NCBI RefSeq assembly: GCF_009740285.1
Contig: NZ_CP046566.1
Span: 1,232,501-1,296,500 of the forward strand
Reading direction: 5' to 3'
Length of the DNA: 64,000 bases
DNA from: Phnomibacter ginsenosidimutans
GTDB taxonomy: Bacteria > Bacteroidota > Bacteroidia > Chitinophagales > Chitinophagaceae
Part shown: in pieces, positions 35,226 through 44,874 of the stretch
How positions within the stretch are numbered: position 1 is the stretch's first letter
Layout of the letters: each line of letters begins with the position of its first letter
Position numbers and translations under genes: made by a program
The notes under the pieces: model-generated
What the model was told of the DNA's origin: nothing
Database searches by the model: none
Seen by the model: the letters and a program-made list of their open reading frames with translations, nothing else

Positions 35226-37636
35226 ATGGAAGCCACCACAGAAACAGCTGTTCAATGCTATCACTGCGGAGAAGATTTGCCCGCACAACCCATTCAATAC
35301 GACGAAAAAAACTTTTGCTGCGCTGGTTGCAAAACGGTGTATCAGGTGCTCAATCAGCATGGCTTGTGCGACTATTACGAACGCAGCGAAAACCCCGGTA
35401 TCAACCAGCGGGTACAGGTGCGCAAAGACAAGTTTGCTTTTCTGGAAAATGAAGACATCCGGCAGAAGCTGGTCCAGTTTTCAGACGGCGATCAAACTCA
35501 GGTGATTTTTTACCTGCCACAAATGCATTGCGCCAGTTGCCTGTGGTTGCTGGAGCATTTGTATAAAATGGATGAAGGCATTTCGCACAGCCGTGTCGAC
35601 TTTCCGAAAAAGGAAGTGTCGGTGTTGTTTAATGAAAAGCAAATCTCACTACGCAGGGTGGCGGAAATCCTTACCAGCATTGGGTATGAGCCACATATCA
35701 GCCTGCATGATTTGGGCAACAAGCCCCGCAATCTTTTCAACCGCGACCGCATTTATAAATTGGGTGTAGCCGGCTTTTGCTTTGGCAACATCATGATGAT
35801 GAGCTTTCCGGAATATGTGGGGCTCGATGGGGTGAAAGAAGCCTATGATTTAACGCCAACTTTCCGCTATCTCAACCTGCTGTTGAGCTTGCCTGTATTG
35901 TTGTATAGTGCTTCCGAATTTTTCATCAGTGGTTGGGCGGGTTTAAAAAACCGTTTTCTCAATATTGATGCGCCCATTGCGTTGGCCATTCTTATTACTT
36001 TTTCAAGAAGTGTGTACGAAATTTTTTCGGGTACCGGCGCCGGTTATCTCGATAGCATGAGTGGCATCGTGTTCTTCATGCTCATTGGCCGCATTCTGCA
36101 AGACCGCACTCAACAATCGCTGAGCTTCGATAGAGATTACACTTCTTATTTTCCCATTGCCGTCAACAAATTAGTGGATGGCAAAGAAGTGCCCGTGCCG
36201 CTGCCTGAGTTGCGCAATGGTGATAGCATCATGATTCATAGTCACGAAATCATTCCGGCAGATGGTATACTGGTACGTGGACAAGCCGCTATTGATTACA
36301 GTTTTGTAACGGGCGAAAGTGTGCCGGTAGAAAAAAGATCAGCGAAATAATTTATGCCGGCGGCCGGCAAACGGGCGGCAATATTGAACTGCTGTTGGTG
36401 AAAGATGTGAGCCAAAGCTATCTCACCAATTTGTGGAACAAAGAAAGCATGCGCAGCGAAGACAATGGTAACAATGATTCGTGGGTGCATCCTGTAAGCC
36501 GCTATTTTACAGTGGTACTCTTTACGCTTACCGCTATTGCCGGTATGTACTGGTGGATAAATGACCCCAGCAAAATGTGGCCTGCCATTACCACTGCGTT
36601 GATTGTAGCATGCCCTTGTACTTTATTGTTGAGCAATTCATTTACCAACGGGCATGTGATACGTGCCTTCGACCGGGCAGGTATGTATGTACGCAATGCC
36701 GCAGTAGTAGAACGGCTGGTAAAAATTACAACTGTCGTTTTTGATAAAACCGGAACACTGACCGATGGTCGCCGTTTTGATATTCATTATAAAGGTGATG
36801 CACTGGATGAACCGCTGCGTCAGTTGCTGGCATCGGTAGCAGCGCAAACGCAACACCCACTCAGCAAAGCCGTGCTGCAATACCTGGAGGTAAAACCTCA
36901 ACCATTGCAGCATGTGAAAGAACATGCCGGCCGTGGGGTAGAGGCTTGGGTAAATGATCAATACATCAAACTGGGTAGCCCCATGTTTGTATGGGGGCAA
37001 GATCATTTTGATCGTAATACTTCGGTTGTAGCCTGGAAATTGGATGATGGCCGCCAGGGATTATTCTTATTGAAAAATCATTACCGCAATGGATTGGATA
37101 AAATGCTGAAGAAGCTGCTGCACAACAAAAAAGCAGCGGTGCTCAGTGGCGATAATGATGCGGAGAAAAACAACATTCTGCGATTGCTGGGTAAGCCTGC
37201 TGATGTAAAATTCAATCAGGCACCTGCCGATAAGCTGGCGTATATAGAAACGCTCAAGCAACAAGGCGAATATGTATTAATGGTAGGCGATGGCCTCAAC
37301 GATGCGGGTGCGTTGAAAGTGGCCAATGTAGGGATTGCCGTAACAGATGATGTCAACAATTTTTCGCCCGGTTGTGATGCTATTTTGGATGCCGGCAAGC
37401 TGGATAAATTGCATGCTTTTGTAGCCATGGCACACCGTGGCCGCAAAGTGGTGATTGGTTCATTCATCATTTCTATCCTGTACAATTTCGTGGGTTTGTC
37501 TATTGCATTTCAGGGGCTGATGAGTCCGCTGGTGGCAGCCATTTTAATGCCATCCAGCAGCATTTCTATCATCATCATCACCTGGCTGGGTGTAGAAACG
37601 GGCAGAAGAAAATTAGGCACCACCCTTCGGAAATAA
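35226..37636 (+). CDS. ccoI: Copper-translocating P-type ATPase CcoI/FixI (frameshifted)
   Basis: Supplies copper for cbb3 oxidase assembly. The N-terminus has CYHCGEDL and CCAGCKTVYQ, then a heavy-metal domain with MHCASCLWLLEHL. The ATPase core shows TGESVPVEK, the metal-site ACPCTLLLSNS, FDKTGTLTDGR, TQHPLSKAV and MVGDGLNDAGAL. The frame breaks at 36331-36336, where GAAAAAAG has six A; seven A would read E-K-K-I-S-E-I-I-Y-A-G-G and restore one ~803-residue protein. The second part runs to 37636. A missing A is the likely cause (sequencing error, or a slippage-prone run). It is followed after 203 nt by the ccoS gene and its own Fnr-type promoter. Confidence 0.88.
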
Positions 37637-37715
37637 AGCGATTGTAATGGGTGATAGTCGTTGTTGAAGGATTATCAACAAACGTGGTACTGTTTTAAAC
37701 ATCTGTGACCAAAAC

Positions 37716-37781
37716 ATGACAAAAATCATAGCACACCGTGAGTGCTATCATCCAAATGAGGTATGCCCGAAAATAGTTTTG
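37716..37781 (+). promoter_or_regulatory. Fnr-type promoter of the ccoSNOQPGH operon
   Basis: ATGACAAAAATCAT (37716-37729) is a near-palindromic copy of the box at 34510. GTGAGTGC is at 37738-37745 and the -7 box TAGTTTTG is at 37774-37781, at the same offsets (22 and 58 nt) as in the first copy. It leaves a leader of about 50 nt before ccoS. Confidence 0.68.
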
Positions 37782-37839
37782 ACGCTGCTAATAGTCCACA
37801 ATTTATATAGCTAATCATATTCAATCAATCCACAAGATT

Positions 37840-37995
37840 ATGGCTGTAATACTCATACTCCTTGGTGCCAGCATATTAGTAGCCGGGGGCTTTCTGGTAG
37901 CCTTTTTAGTGAGTGCCCGCAATGGTCAGTTTGATGACAGCTACGGCCCACCTATGCGGATGCTGTACGATGATCAACCAACAACAAAACTCTAA
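37840..37995 (+). CDS. ccoS: cbb3 oxidase assembly protein CcoS
   Basis: A 51-residue protein: one membrane helix (AVILILLGASILVAGGFLVA) followed by the family signature NGQFDDSYGPPMRMLYDD. CcoS is needed for insertion of heme and copper into cbb3 oxidases. It begins with ATG at 37840 and ends with TAA at 37993-37995, 10 nt before the preferred ccoN start. The position between ccoI and ccoN agrees with the identification. Confidence 0.9.
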   Translation: MAVILILLGASILVAGGFLVAFLVSARNGQFDDSYGPPMRMLYDDQPTTKL

Positions 37996-38005
37996 TTACA
38001 TCAAT

Positions 38006-40144
38006 ATGCAACAACCACTTGAAAGATTCGCTTATGACAACAGGCATGTAAAAGCCTTTGCCTATGCAACCATTGTTTGGGGTCTGGTGGGAATGCTTGT
38101 CGGATTGCTGATTGCCTTCCAAATTGCATTTCCTGCACTGAACTTCGATTTTGCTTACACCACTTTTGGCCGGGTAAGACCTGTGCACACCAATGCGGTG
38201 ATTTTCGCATTTGTGGGCAACGCCATTTACATGACGGTGTATTACGCACTTCCGAGGTTGATGAAGACTTCTATGTTTAGTCCAAAGCTTGGCTGGATTC
38301 ATTTTTGGGGATGGCAGTCCATAATTGTAGCCGCTGCGGTTACATTGTTGGCTGGTTACACTTCAGGTAAAGAATATGCCGAACTGGAATGGCCCATCGA
38401 CATCGCCATTACATTGGTATGGGTGGTGTTTGGTCTCAACATGTTCATGACCATTTTGAAGCGTCGTGAACGGCACATGTATGTGGCTGTTTGGTTTTGG
38501 ATAGCTACATGGGTTACCGTGGCCATGTTGCATATTGTCAACTCTTTCGAACTGCCTTTTAGTGCATTGAAAAGCTACAGCTGGTACGCTGGTGTGCAAG
38601 ATGCACTTGTGCAGTGGTGGTATGGTCACAATGCGGTGGCCTTCTTCCTTACTACACCTTTCATTGGTGTGATGTACTATTTCGTACCAAAGGCTGCTAA
38701 CCGTCCCGTATACAGCTACCGTTGGAGTATCATTCACTTCTGGGCGTTGATTTTCTTGTACATCTGGGCTGGTCCGCACCACCTGCTGTATACTTCGCTG
38801 CCCGATTGGGCACAGAGCCTTGGTACTGTGTTTAGCGTTATGCTCATTCTCCCATCTTGGGCGGGTATGCTCAATGGTTTGATGACCTTGCGTGGTGCAT
38901 GGGATAAGGTACGTGAAGAACCCATTTTGAAATTTTTTGTAGTGGCACTTACCTGCTATGGTATGAGCACTTTTGAAGGCCCCATGCTGAGCCTGAAAAG
39001 TGTAAACGCCATTTCGCACTTTACCGACTGGACTGTAGCACACGTACACGTAGGTGCGTTGGGCTGGAACGGCTTCCTCACATTTGGTGCGTTGTATTTC
39101 CTGGTGCCCCGCTTGTGGAATACGCCTTTGTATAGCAAGAAGATGGCTGCACAACACTTTTGGATTGGCACCCTCGGTATCATTTTGTACGCCATTCCCA
39201 TGTACTGGGCTGGTTTCTCTCAGGCGCTGATGTGGAAAGAGTTTACTCCGGAAGGAACTTTGAAATATCAGTTCCTGCAAACAGTAACCAACATTCGCCC
39301 CATGTACATTTTGCGTGGCATAGGTGGTACGTTGTACTTTGTTGGTTTCCTGATGTTGGTGGTAAACATTTGGAAAACCATTGCCGCAGGCAAATTTGTA
39401 CCTACAGAATATGGCGAAGCACCAGCACTCGAAAAGAATTTCGTTCCACATGCAGGATACAATTTCTGGCATGCATGGATTGAGCGTCGTCCTGTGCAAA
39501 TGCTGATTGTGAGTCTCGTAGTAGTAGCCATTGGTGGTTTGCTCGAACTCATTCCTACATTCCTCATCAAATCAAACGTGCCCACCATTGCTTCGGTAAA
39601 ACCATATACACCGTTGGAGTTGGAAGGTCGTGATATCTACATCCGCGAAGGTTGCTATACCTGTCACTCACAAATGGTGCGTCCTTTCCGTGATGAAGTA
39701 ACCCGCTATGGCGAATACAGCAAGGCTGGTGAGTTTGTATACGATCACCCATTCCAGTGGGGTAGCAAGCGTACCGGTCCCGATTTGCACCGCATTGGTG
39801 GCAAGTATCCTGATAGCTGGCACTACAACCACATGATGAAGCCAACGCTGATGAGCCCTGGTAGTTTGATGCCGAATTATCCATGGTTGCTGGATGATGA
39901 TTTGAATACTTCGCTGACGGCTGCTAAAATCCGTGCTATGCAAACACTGGGCGTGCCTTATCCTGAAGGATACGATCAGATAGCTGTAGCAGACCTCAAC
40001 AAGCAAGCTGCACAAATAGCTGAGGGTTTGAAAAAGGATAAAATCACTACAGCACCCAACAAAGAGATTGTAGCCTTGATTGCCTACCTGCAACGTTTGG
40101 GTAAAGACATTAAAGTAAAAGACGAAACCGTAGTCATAAAATAA
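38006..40144 (+). CDS. ccoNO: Fused cbb3 cytochrome oxidase subunits I and II (CcoN-CcoO)
   Basis: The catalytic and first cytochrome c subunits in one 712-residue chain, an arrangement known from Bacteroidota. Residues 1 to about 475 are CcoN with about 12 helices: RVRPVHTNAVIFAFVGNAIY, WWYGHNAVAFFLTTPFIGVM (Cu-B/heme ligands), WAGPHHLLYTSLPDWAQ and WTVAHVHVGALGWNG. CcoO follows with a membrane helix and PLELEGRDIYIREGCYTCHS, the CxxCH heme c motif, then MVRPFRDEVTRYGEYSKAGE. The ATG at 38006 (MQQPLERFAYDN) is preferred; ATG 37970 would overlap ccoS by 26 nt. Confidence 0.95.
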   Translation: MQQPLERFAYDNRHVKAFAYATIVWGLVGMLVGLLIAFQIAFPALNFDFAYTTFGRVRPVHTNAVIFAFVGNAIYMTVYYALPRLMKTSMFSPKLGWIHFWGWQSIIVAAAVTLLAGYTSGKEYAELEWPIDIAITLVWVVFGLNMFMTILKRRERHMYVAVWFWIATWVTVAMLHIVNSFELPFSALKSYSWYAGVQDALVQWWYGHNAVAFFLTTPFIGVMYYFVPKAANRPVYSYRWSIIHFWALIFLYIWAGPHHLLYTSLPDWAQSLGTVFSVMLILPSWAGMLNGLMTLRGAWDKVREEPILKFFVVALTCYGMSTFEGPMLSLKSVNAISHFTDWTVAHVHVGALGWNGFLTFGALYFLVPRLWNTPLYSKKMAAQHFWIGTLGIILYAIPMYWAGFSQALMWKEFTPEGTLKYQFLQTVTNIRPMYILRGIGGTLYFVGFLMLVVNIWKTIAAGKFVPTEYGEAPALEKNFVPHAGYNFWHAWIERRPVQMLIVSLVVVAIGGLLELIPTFLIKSNVPTIASVKPYTPLELEGRDIYIREGCYTCHSQMVRPFRDEVTRYGEYSKAGEFVYDHPFQWGSKRTGPDLHRIGGKYPDSWHYNHMMKPTLMSPGSLMPNYPWLLDDDLNTSLTAAKIRAMQTLGVPYPEGYDQIAVADLNKQAAQIAEGLKKDKITTAPNKEIVALIAYLQRLGKDIKVKDETVVIK

Positions 40145-40150
40145 GCAGCT

Positions 40151-40312
40151 ATGAAATTCATCAACTATCTGCAGAGCATTTCCGGTGTGTCTATTTTTCC
40201 TTTAATCGGTTTGCTGTTGTTTGTGACCTTTTTTGTTGGCGTTGCATTTTATGTGTACGGTGCCGATAAAAAAAGCTGGCAGCAAAAAAGCAATCTGCCT
40301 TTAGAAAACTAA
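40151..40312 (+). CDS. ccoQ: Small CcoQ/FixQ-like subunit
   Basis: A 53-residue protein with a single membrane helix (IFPLIGLLLFVTFFVGVAFY) and the C-terminal VYGADKKSWQQKSNLPLEN, the usual CcoQ layout. It starts 6 nt after ccoNO and ends 29 nt before ccoP. CcoQ stabilises the oxidase or its interaction with CcoP. The call rests on position and topology more than on sequence motifs. Confidence 0.8.
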   Translation: MKFINYLQSISGVSIFPLIGLLLFVTFFVGVAFYVYGADKKSWQQKSNLPLEN

Positions 40313-40341
40313 CATCATTCACCCAACGAATACTATAGTAT

Positions 40342-41520
40342 ATGCGGTTCAATATTTTCAAACATAAATGGCTCTCCATCATGGGCGTAATGCTGCTGAT
40401 GGCACAGGTAGCCGGTGCGCAACCCAAAGAGCCCAGCACCCTCAGCAATCCGCTGGCACAGGTGATGGTACTGATCATGATTATGCTGGCATTGGCCATT
40501 GCATTGCTCGGCAATGTGGTAGGCAATGCGGCCGATTTATTCAGAACAAAACTGCGGAAAGCCCGTTCCGAAAAAAACAGCGGCAATGCAGCAACCGTAA
40601 TATTGTTGCTGAGTGCCGGTTTACTGGCTTCTATTGCTGGCAATGCTCAGGCTGCTGCTGATGCGGCTACAACGGCTGCACCTGCGGTAGACAATAGCAT
40701 CAACGGTTTGTCGCCTTTTACTTTTTACCTGATGGCTGCTGTGATTGCAGTTGAAATTATCATTTTGGTAGCCTTGGTTTATCAACTGAAGTTTTTGGTA
40801 GGCATCGAGTCGCGGAAAGAAATGGCTGCTGCTGTTGATGGCGTGGCTGTTCCTAAAGTTAGCTGGTGGGATAAGGTAAACCGTTCTGCCAAAATTGAAG
40901 ATGAAGCAGCCATTGACCTGAGCCACGATTATGATGGTATCAGCGAACTGGACAACAAGCTGCCACCATGGTGGATTGCTGCTTTTGCACTCACCATTCT
41001 TTTCTCTGGTGTGTATCTCTATCGTTACCATGTTTCTCACTCTGCGCCATTGCAAATTGAAGAACTTGAAATTTCGATGAAAGAAGCAGAGGAAGCCAAA
41101 GCTGCATATTTGGCAATGAGTGCCAATAATGTAGATGAAAACAGTGTGACCATGTTGGATGCAGGATCCATAGCTTCTGGTAAAGAATTGTTTTCAGCTA
41201 ACTGTATTGCTTGCCACGGCACAGCAGGTGAAGGCAACACAGTAGGCCCTAACCTGACGGACAACTACTGGATACATGGTGGCGACATCAAAGATGTATT
41301 TAAGAGCATTAAATATGGTTGGGTAGAAAAGGGCATGCGTAGCTGGAAAGATGATTTCTCTCCCATGCAAATGGCACAGCTGGCCAGTTTTGTAAAATCA
41401 CTGAAAGGCACGAATCCGCCCAATGCAAAAGCACCTCAGGGCGAATTGTATGACGAGAATCAGGCTGCTGGCGCTGCGAGTGTGACTGATAGCACGGCAG
41501 CAGCAGCACCTACTAAATAG
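40342..41520 (+). CDS. ccoP: cbb3 oxidase cytochrome c subunit CcoP
   Basis: Passes electrons to CcoO/CcoN. The 392-residue protein has several hydrophobic segments in its N-terminal half (WLSIMGVMLLMAQVAGAQ; VMVLIMIMLALAIALLGNVV; VILLLSAGLLASIAGNAQAA; FYLMAAVIAVEIIILVALVY) and the conserved helix PPWWIAAFALTILFSGVYLY. One heme c motif, CIACHG, follows, with the Met ligand in the later EKGMRSWKD segment. The proteobacterial homologue has two hemes; a single one is usual in Bacteroidota. The C-terminus is an Ala-rich tail. Confidence 0.93.
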   Translation: MRFNIFKHKWLSIMGVMLLMAQVAGAQPKEPSTLSNPLAQVMVLIMIMLALAIALLGNVVGNAADLFRTKLRKARSEKNSGNAATVILLLSAGLLASIAGNAQAAADAATTAAPAVDNSINGLSPFTFYLMAAVIAVEIIILVALVYQLKFLVGIESRKEMAAAVDGVAVPKVSWWDKVNRSAKIEDEAAIDLSHDYDGISELDNKLPPWWIAAFALTILFSGVYLYRYHVSHSAPLQIEELEISMKEAEEAKAAYLAMSANNVDENSVTMLDAGSIASGKELFSANCIACHGTAGEGNTVGPNLTDNYWIHGGDIKDVFKSIKYGWVEKGMRSWKDDFSPMQMAQLASFVKSLKGTNPPNAKAPQGELYDENQAAGAASVTDSTAAAAPTK

Positions 41521-41564
41521 CTTTGACACACGAATGCCCTTCAACCAGGCATTCATACCAGATT

Positions 41565-42977
41565 ATGAGTAACGAGAAAGCAACCATTGAGCAGTTAGAA
41601 GAGTCGTTTCGCGACAGGATGCCATCTGTAACCAAAGAAGGAAAACGGAACTGGATTTATGCATGGCAGCCCAAAGGGAAATGGTACACCCGGCGTACTA
41701 TATTGAGTGTACTGTATGTCGCGTTGTTTTTTGCATTGCCGTTTATTAAAATGAATGGCAATCCGGCACTGCAGATAAATGTGGTAGAAGGAAAGTTTTC
41801 TATTCTTGGTCTCATCTTCTGGCCTCAAGATTTTTTCATCTTCGGCGTAGGCATGGTAACCATGGTAATTTTTATTTACCTGTTTACCATGATCTATGGC
41901 CGGGTGTTTTGTGGTTGGGCATGCCCCCAAACCATTTTTATGGAAATGATTTTCCGTAAAATGGAATGGATGGTGGAAGGCAATCCGAATGAACAACGCA
42001 AGCTGAACAATGGCCCATGGAATGGTAATAAGATTGTACGAAAAACACTCAAGCATTTATTGTTTTTGGCTTTCTCTTTTCTTATTGCCAATACATTTCT
42101 GGCATACATCATTGGTGTTGAAGATTTATTTAAAATCATTCAGGAGCCAGTAACACAACACGTCGGCGGTTTTGTAGCACTCATCATTTTTACGCTTGCT
42201 TTTTATGGTGTGTATGCTTTTGCCCGTGAAATTATCTGTACCGTTATTTGCCCGTATGGCCGATTGCAAAGTGTGTTGCTCGATCGTAACTCTGTAATCG
42301 TTGCATACGATTACAACCGCGGCGAACCTCGTGGCAAAGGCCGTCGTACTGAAGAAAACAAACTGGGCGATTGTATCGATTGTAAGCAGTGTGTGGTGGT
42401 TTGTCCTACTGGTATTGATATCAGAAATGGTACGCAACTGGAATGCATCAACTGTACGGCATGTATTGATGCCTGCAATACCGTGATGGATAAAGTAGGC
42501 TTGCCTCGTGGATTGGTTCGCTATGCCAGCGAAGCACAGCTGGCCGATAATCAGCCATTCAAGTTTACAGGTCGCATGAAGTTTTACTCTGTGGTGCTGG
42601 TATTGTTGCTGGCCGGGTTAACAACGCTCTTGCTTACCCGCAACGATGTAGACGTAACTTTACTTCGTGCCCGTGGCCAGCTCTTTCAGGAAGTAGGAAC
42701 CGATAGTTTGAGCAATTTGTACCACCTGAATATGGTGAACAAAACAGTGAAAGACATTGATGTGCAATTGAAAGTGGAAGAACTGCCTGGTGTAATTAAA
42801 TTAGTGGGCGGCCACCAACTGCATACACCGGCAGAAGGACAAGCAGAAAGCACCTTCTTCCTGGTACTGCCCAAGTCGGCCATTAAACGCCGCGACACCG
42901 ATGTGAAAATTGGTGTGTACAAAGACGGAAAACGAATCAGAACAGTGAAGACCAGCTTCCTGGGCTACACTGAATAA
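41565..42977 (+). CDS. ccoG: cbb3 oxidase accessory ferredoxin-type protein CcoG/RdxA
   Basis: A membrane Fe-S protein needed for oxidase assembly, proposed to reduce copper. The 470-residue protein has five or so helices, the segment VFCGWACPQTIFMEMIFRKM, and two 4Fe-4S motifs: CIDCKQCVVVCPTGIDIRNG and CINCTACIDACNTVMDK. A C-terminal Ig-like periplasmic domain follows the last helix (FYSVVLVLLLAGLTTLLLTR). The ATG at 41565 gives the normal MSNEKATIEQLEESFRD start; an upstream TTG or ATG frame adds unrelated residues. Confidence 0.95.
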   Translation: MSNEKATIEQLEESFRDRMPSVTKEGKRNWIYAWQPKGKWYTRRTILSVLYVALFFALPFIKMNGNPALQINVVEGKFSILGLIFWPQDFFIFGVGMVTMVIFIYLFTMIYGRVFCGWACPQTIFMEMIFRKMEWMVEGNPNEQRKLNNGPWNGNKIVRKTLKHLLFLAFSFLIANTFLAYIIGVEDLFKIIQEPVTQHVGGFVALIIFTLAFYGVYAFAREIICTVICPYGRLQSVLLDRNSVIVAYDYNRGEPRGKGRRTEENKLGDCIDCKQCVVVCPTGIDIRNGTQLECINCTACIDACNTVMDKVGLPRGLVRYASEAQLADNQPFKFTGRMKFYSVVLVLLLAGLTTLLLTRNDVDVTLLRARGQLFQEVGTDSLSNLYHLNMVNKTVKDIDVQLKVEELPGVIKLVGGHQLHTPAEGQAESTFFLVLPKSAIKRRDTDVKIGVYKDGKRIRTVKTSFLGYTE

Positions 42978-42989
42978 AACATCAAGCCT

Positions 42990-43427
42990 ATGACCATCAA
43001 ATGGAACTGGGGAACCAAAATATTTTTGGTGTACACAGGGTTTGTGGTATTCATGCTCGGCATGGTTTACCTCTGCACCCGCCAGAATTATGATTTGGTA
43101 TCTACCGATTACTATGCACAAGAGCTGAAATATCAGCAAGTGATTGATGGCAAAAACAACGCCAATCAATTGGGCAAAGCCATGACCATTGCTGCTACTG
43201 CCAATGGTGTAGCCGTGCAATTGCCAGTGGCTGCTGTGGAAGGTGAAGGGGAATTGCATTTTTACCGCCCCGACAATGCCAGCTACGATTTTAAAGTGCC
43301 TGTAAAAGGAGATGGACTCATCAACATCCCTTCCAGCCAATTGAAGACTGGCCGGTATACTGTAAAAGCAACCTACCAGTACGAAGGCAAACCTTATTAC
43401 AACGAGGCAACTTATTACGCACCATAA
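42990..43427 (+). CDS. ccoH: cbb3 oxidase assembly protein CcoH/FixH
   Basis: A 145-residue single-pass membrane protein (WGTKIFLVYTGFVVFMLGMV) with a periplasmic beta domain: YDLVSTDYYAQELKYQQVID is the FixH signature, followed by GEGELHFYRPDNASYDF and GRYTVKATYQYEGKPYYNEA. It lies 12 nt after ccoG and takes part in oxidase assembly together with CcoI. Confidence 0.88.
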   Translation: MTIKWNWGTKIFLVYTGFVVFMLGMVYLCTRQNYDLVSTDYYAQELKYQQVIDGKNNANQLGKAMTIAATANGVAVQLPVAAVEGEGELHFYRPDNASYDFKVPVKGDGLINIPSSQLKTGRYTVKATYQYEGKPYYNEATYYAP

Positions 43428-43436
43428 TTTTTGTAC

Positions 43437-44162
43437 ATGGATGCTTTGTACCTCAGTGCATTGGTATTAGGACTTGCCGGTAGCCTGCATTGTGTAGGCA
43501 TGTGCGGTCCTATTGCTTTATCACTGCCATTTGCTTCGGCCAATGGATGGGGCAGAGGCATGGGTATACTCGCCTACTTCGGCGGCAAAACATTTACCTA
43601 CGCAGCATTGGGTGCTTTGTTTGGCATTGTAGGGCAGCAGTTGGTGCTGGCCGGATGGCAGCAGGCCCTGAGTTTGGTGCTGGGTGTTGCCATGTTGTTT
43701 TTTGCGATTGTGACCATTTTCAAACCCGCCATATTCCACAGTAATCAGCTTACCATTTACATGGGTAACAAACTATCGCCGCTCATGGGAGCGATGATGG
43801 GTAAGCGGGCCTACTCTGCCACTTTTGTGCTGGGTATGCTCAACGGTTTGTTGCCTTGTGGATTGGTGTATGTAGCGTTGAGTGCAGCGGTTGCTACGGG
43901 TAGCATTGTATCGGCTGCTGTATTTATGTCGGTGTTTGGCATTGCTACCGCACCGCTCATGTTGTTCTTGTTATTATTTGCTGCACAGTTGAGTGCAAAA
44001 TATCGCAGCAAAATGCGGCAATGGTTGCCCGTGTTTACCGGCATTGTAGCCATCCTGCTTATTCTTCGTGGATTGGATTTGGGCATACCCTACATTTCTC
44101 CTGACCTTGAAGGACTGCCCGCCGCCAGTCGGGGCGCCGAGACCATTCCTTGTCACGAATAA
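43437..44162 (+). CDS. SafE/TauE-like (UreH-type) membrane protein, probable metal delivery
   Basis: A polytopic protein of about 240 residues with six hydrophobic segments and the N-terminal HCVGMCGPIALSLPFA, a Met/Cys/His cluster conserved in the UreH-like transmembrane family next to cco genes. MLNGLLPCGLVYVALSAAVA is the second family motif. Such proteins are linked to copper handling during oxidase assembly, which fits the location 9 nt after ccoH; direct transport activity is inferred. The ATG at 43437 is preferred over TTG 43431. Confidence 0.82.
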   Translation: MDALYLSALVLGLAGSLHCVGMCGPIALSLPFASANGWGRGMGILAYFGGKTFTYAALGALFGIVGQQLVLAGWQQALSLVLGVAMLFFAIVTIFKPAIFHSNQLTIYMGNKLSPLMGAMMGKRAYSATFVLGMLNGLLPCGLVYVALSAAVATGSIVSAAVFMSVFGIATAPLMLFLLLFAAQLSAKYRSKMRQWLPVFTGIVAILLILRGLDLGIPYISPDLEGLPAASRGAETIPCHE

Positions 44163-44213
44163 ATAGATTCTTCCTTCTTTCAGACTTGCCGTCTTCCCGA
44201 CTTTCGGACTTAT

Positions 44214-44621
44214 CTAAAAACTCCGATGCTCCTTCACCCAGGCCGAAATAAAATCGGCAATATCATGTGTATTGGTGCCGGGCTGAAAGAGTTTGCCCAC
44301 GCCCATGTCTTGCAAGGTTTTGCTATCATCATCAGGAATGATACCGCCGCCAGTGAGCAGTACATCGTGCATGCCTTTTTCATCCATCAGGCTTTTGATG
44401 CGGGGAAAAACGGTCATGTGAGCACCGCTCAAAATGCTGACACCAATGGCATCGACGTCTTCTTGCAACGCAGCATTTACCACCATCTCAGGCGTTTGGC
44501 GCAGGCCGGTATAAATCACTTCCATGCCGGCATCCCGCAAGGCAGTGGCAATAATTTTCGCTCCTCTGTCGTGGCCGTCTAATCCTACTTTGGCTACCAG
44601 TACCCGTATTGGTCTGTTCAT
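44214..44621 (-). CDS. Stand-alone B12-binding protein (methylmalonyl-CoA mutase C-terminal type)
   Basis: A 135-residue Rossmann-like cobalamin domain. The ligand motif [10 protein letters not shown] (DxHxxG), the SILSGAHM loop and [10 protein letters not shown] are as in the B12 domain of methylmalonyl-CoA mutase ([20 protein letters not shown]). Split mutases with a separate small subunit are known in archaea and in some bacteria; no large subunit gene is present in the window, so the partner must be elsewhere. The segment 44163-44213 upstream of its stop is repeat-like spacer. Confidence 0.85.
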   Translation of the reverse strand: MNRPIRVLVAKVGLDGHDRGAKIIATALRDAGMEVIYTGLRQTPEMVVNAALQEDVDAIGVSILSGAHMTVFPRIKSLMDEKGMHDVLLTGGGIIPDDDSKTLQDMGVGKLFQPGTNTHDIADFISAWVKEHRSF

Positions 44622-44874
44622 GATGTAGAGTTTTTATGCAGCAGCAACATGCTCACTCAGCAGGTTGCAATCGTTGTGTGCTGTTGTTACAAAGCTGCAC
44701 AAAGGTAGGAGGCCAACTGCTTTCCGCCATTGCATTTACCCGTTGCTTCATTGCTTTCACCACAAATGGTCATCGCTGAAATGCGGCTACTGTCCAGCTA
44801 TTTTACCTTTTAACCGATTTTGCCCAAGGAATACCGAATTTGTAGCAAATTGTTGACCAATTAAATATTCCTCT

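Noticed and set aside
36331-36400. Programmed -1 ribosomal frameshift in ccoI, as known for copA
   Set aside because: The zero-frame codons at the run (GAA AAA AGA) do not make a classical A AAA AAG heptamer and no clear downstream pseudoknot was seen; a missing A is simpler.
38363-39499. 378-residue minus-strand ORF opposite ccoNO
   Set aside because: It mirrors the codon pattern of the clearly real ccoNO gene and has no recognisable domain; the same applies to the long antisense frames at 59785-61272, 48642-49961 and 46073-47053.
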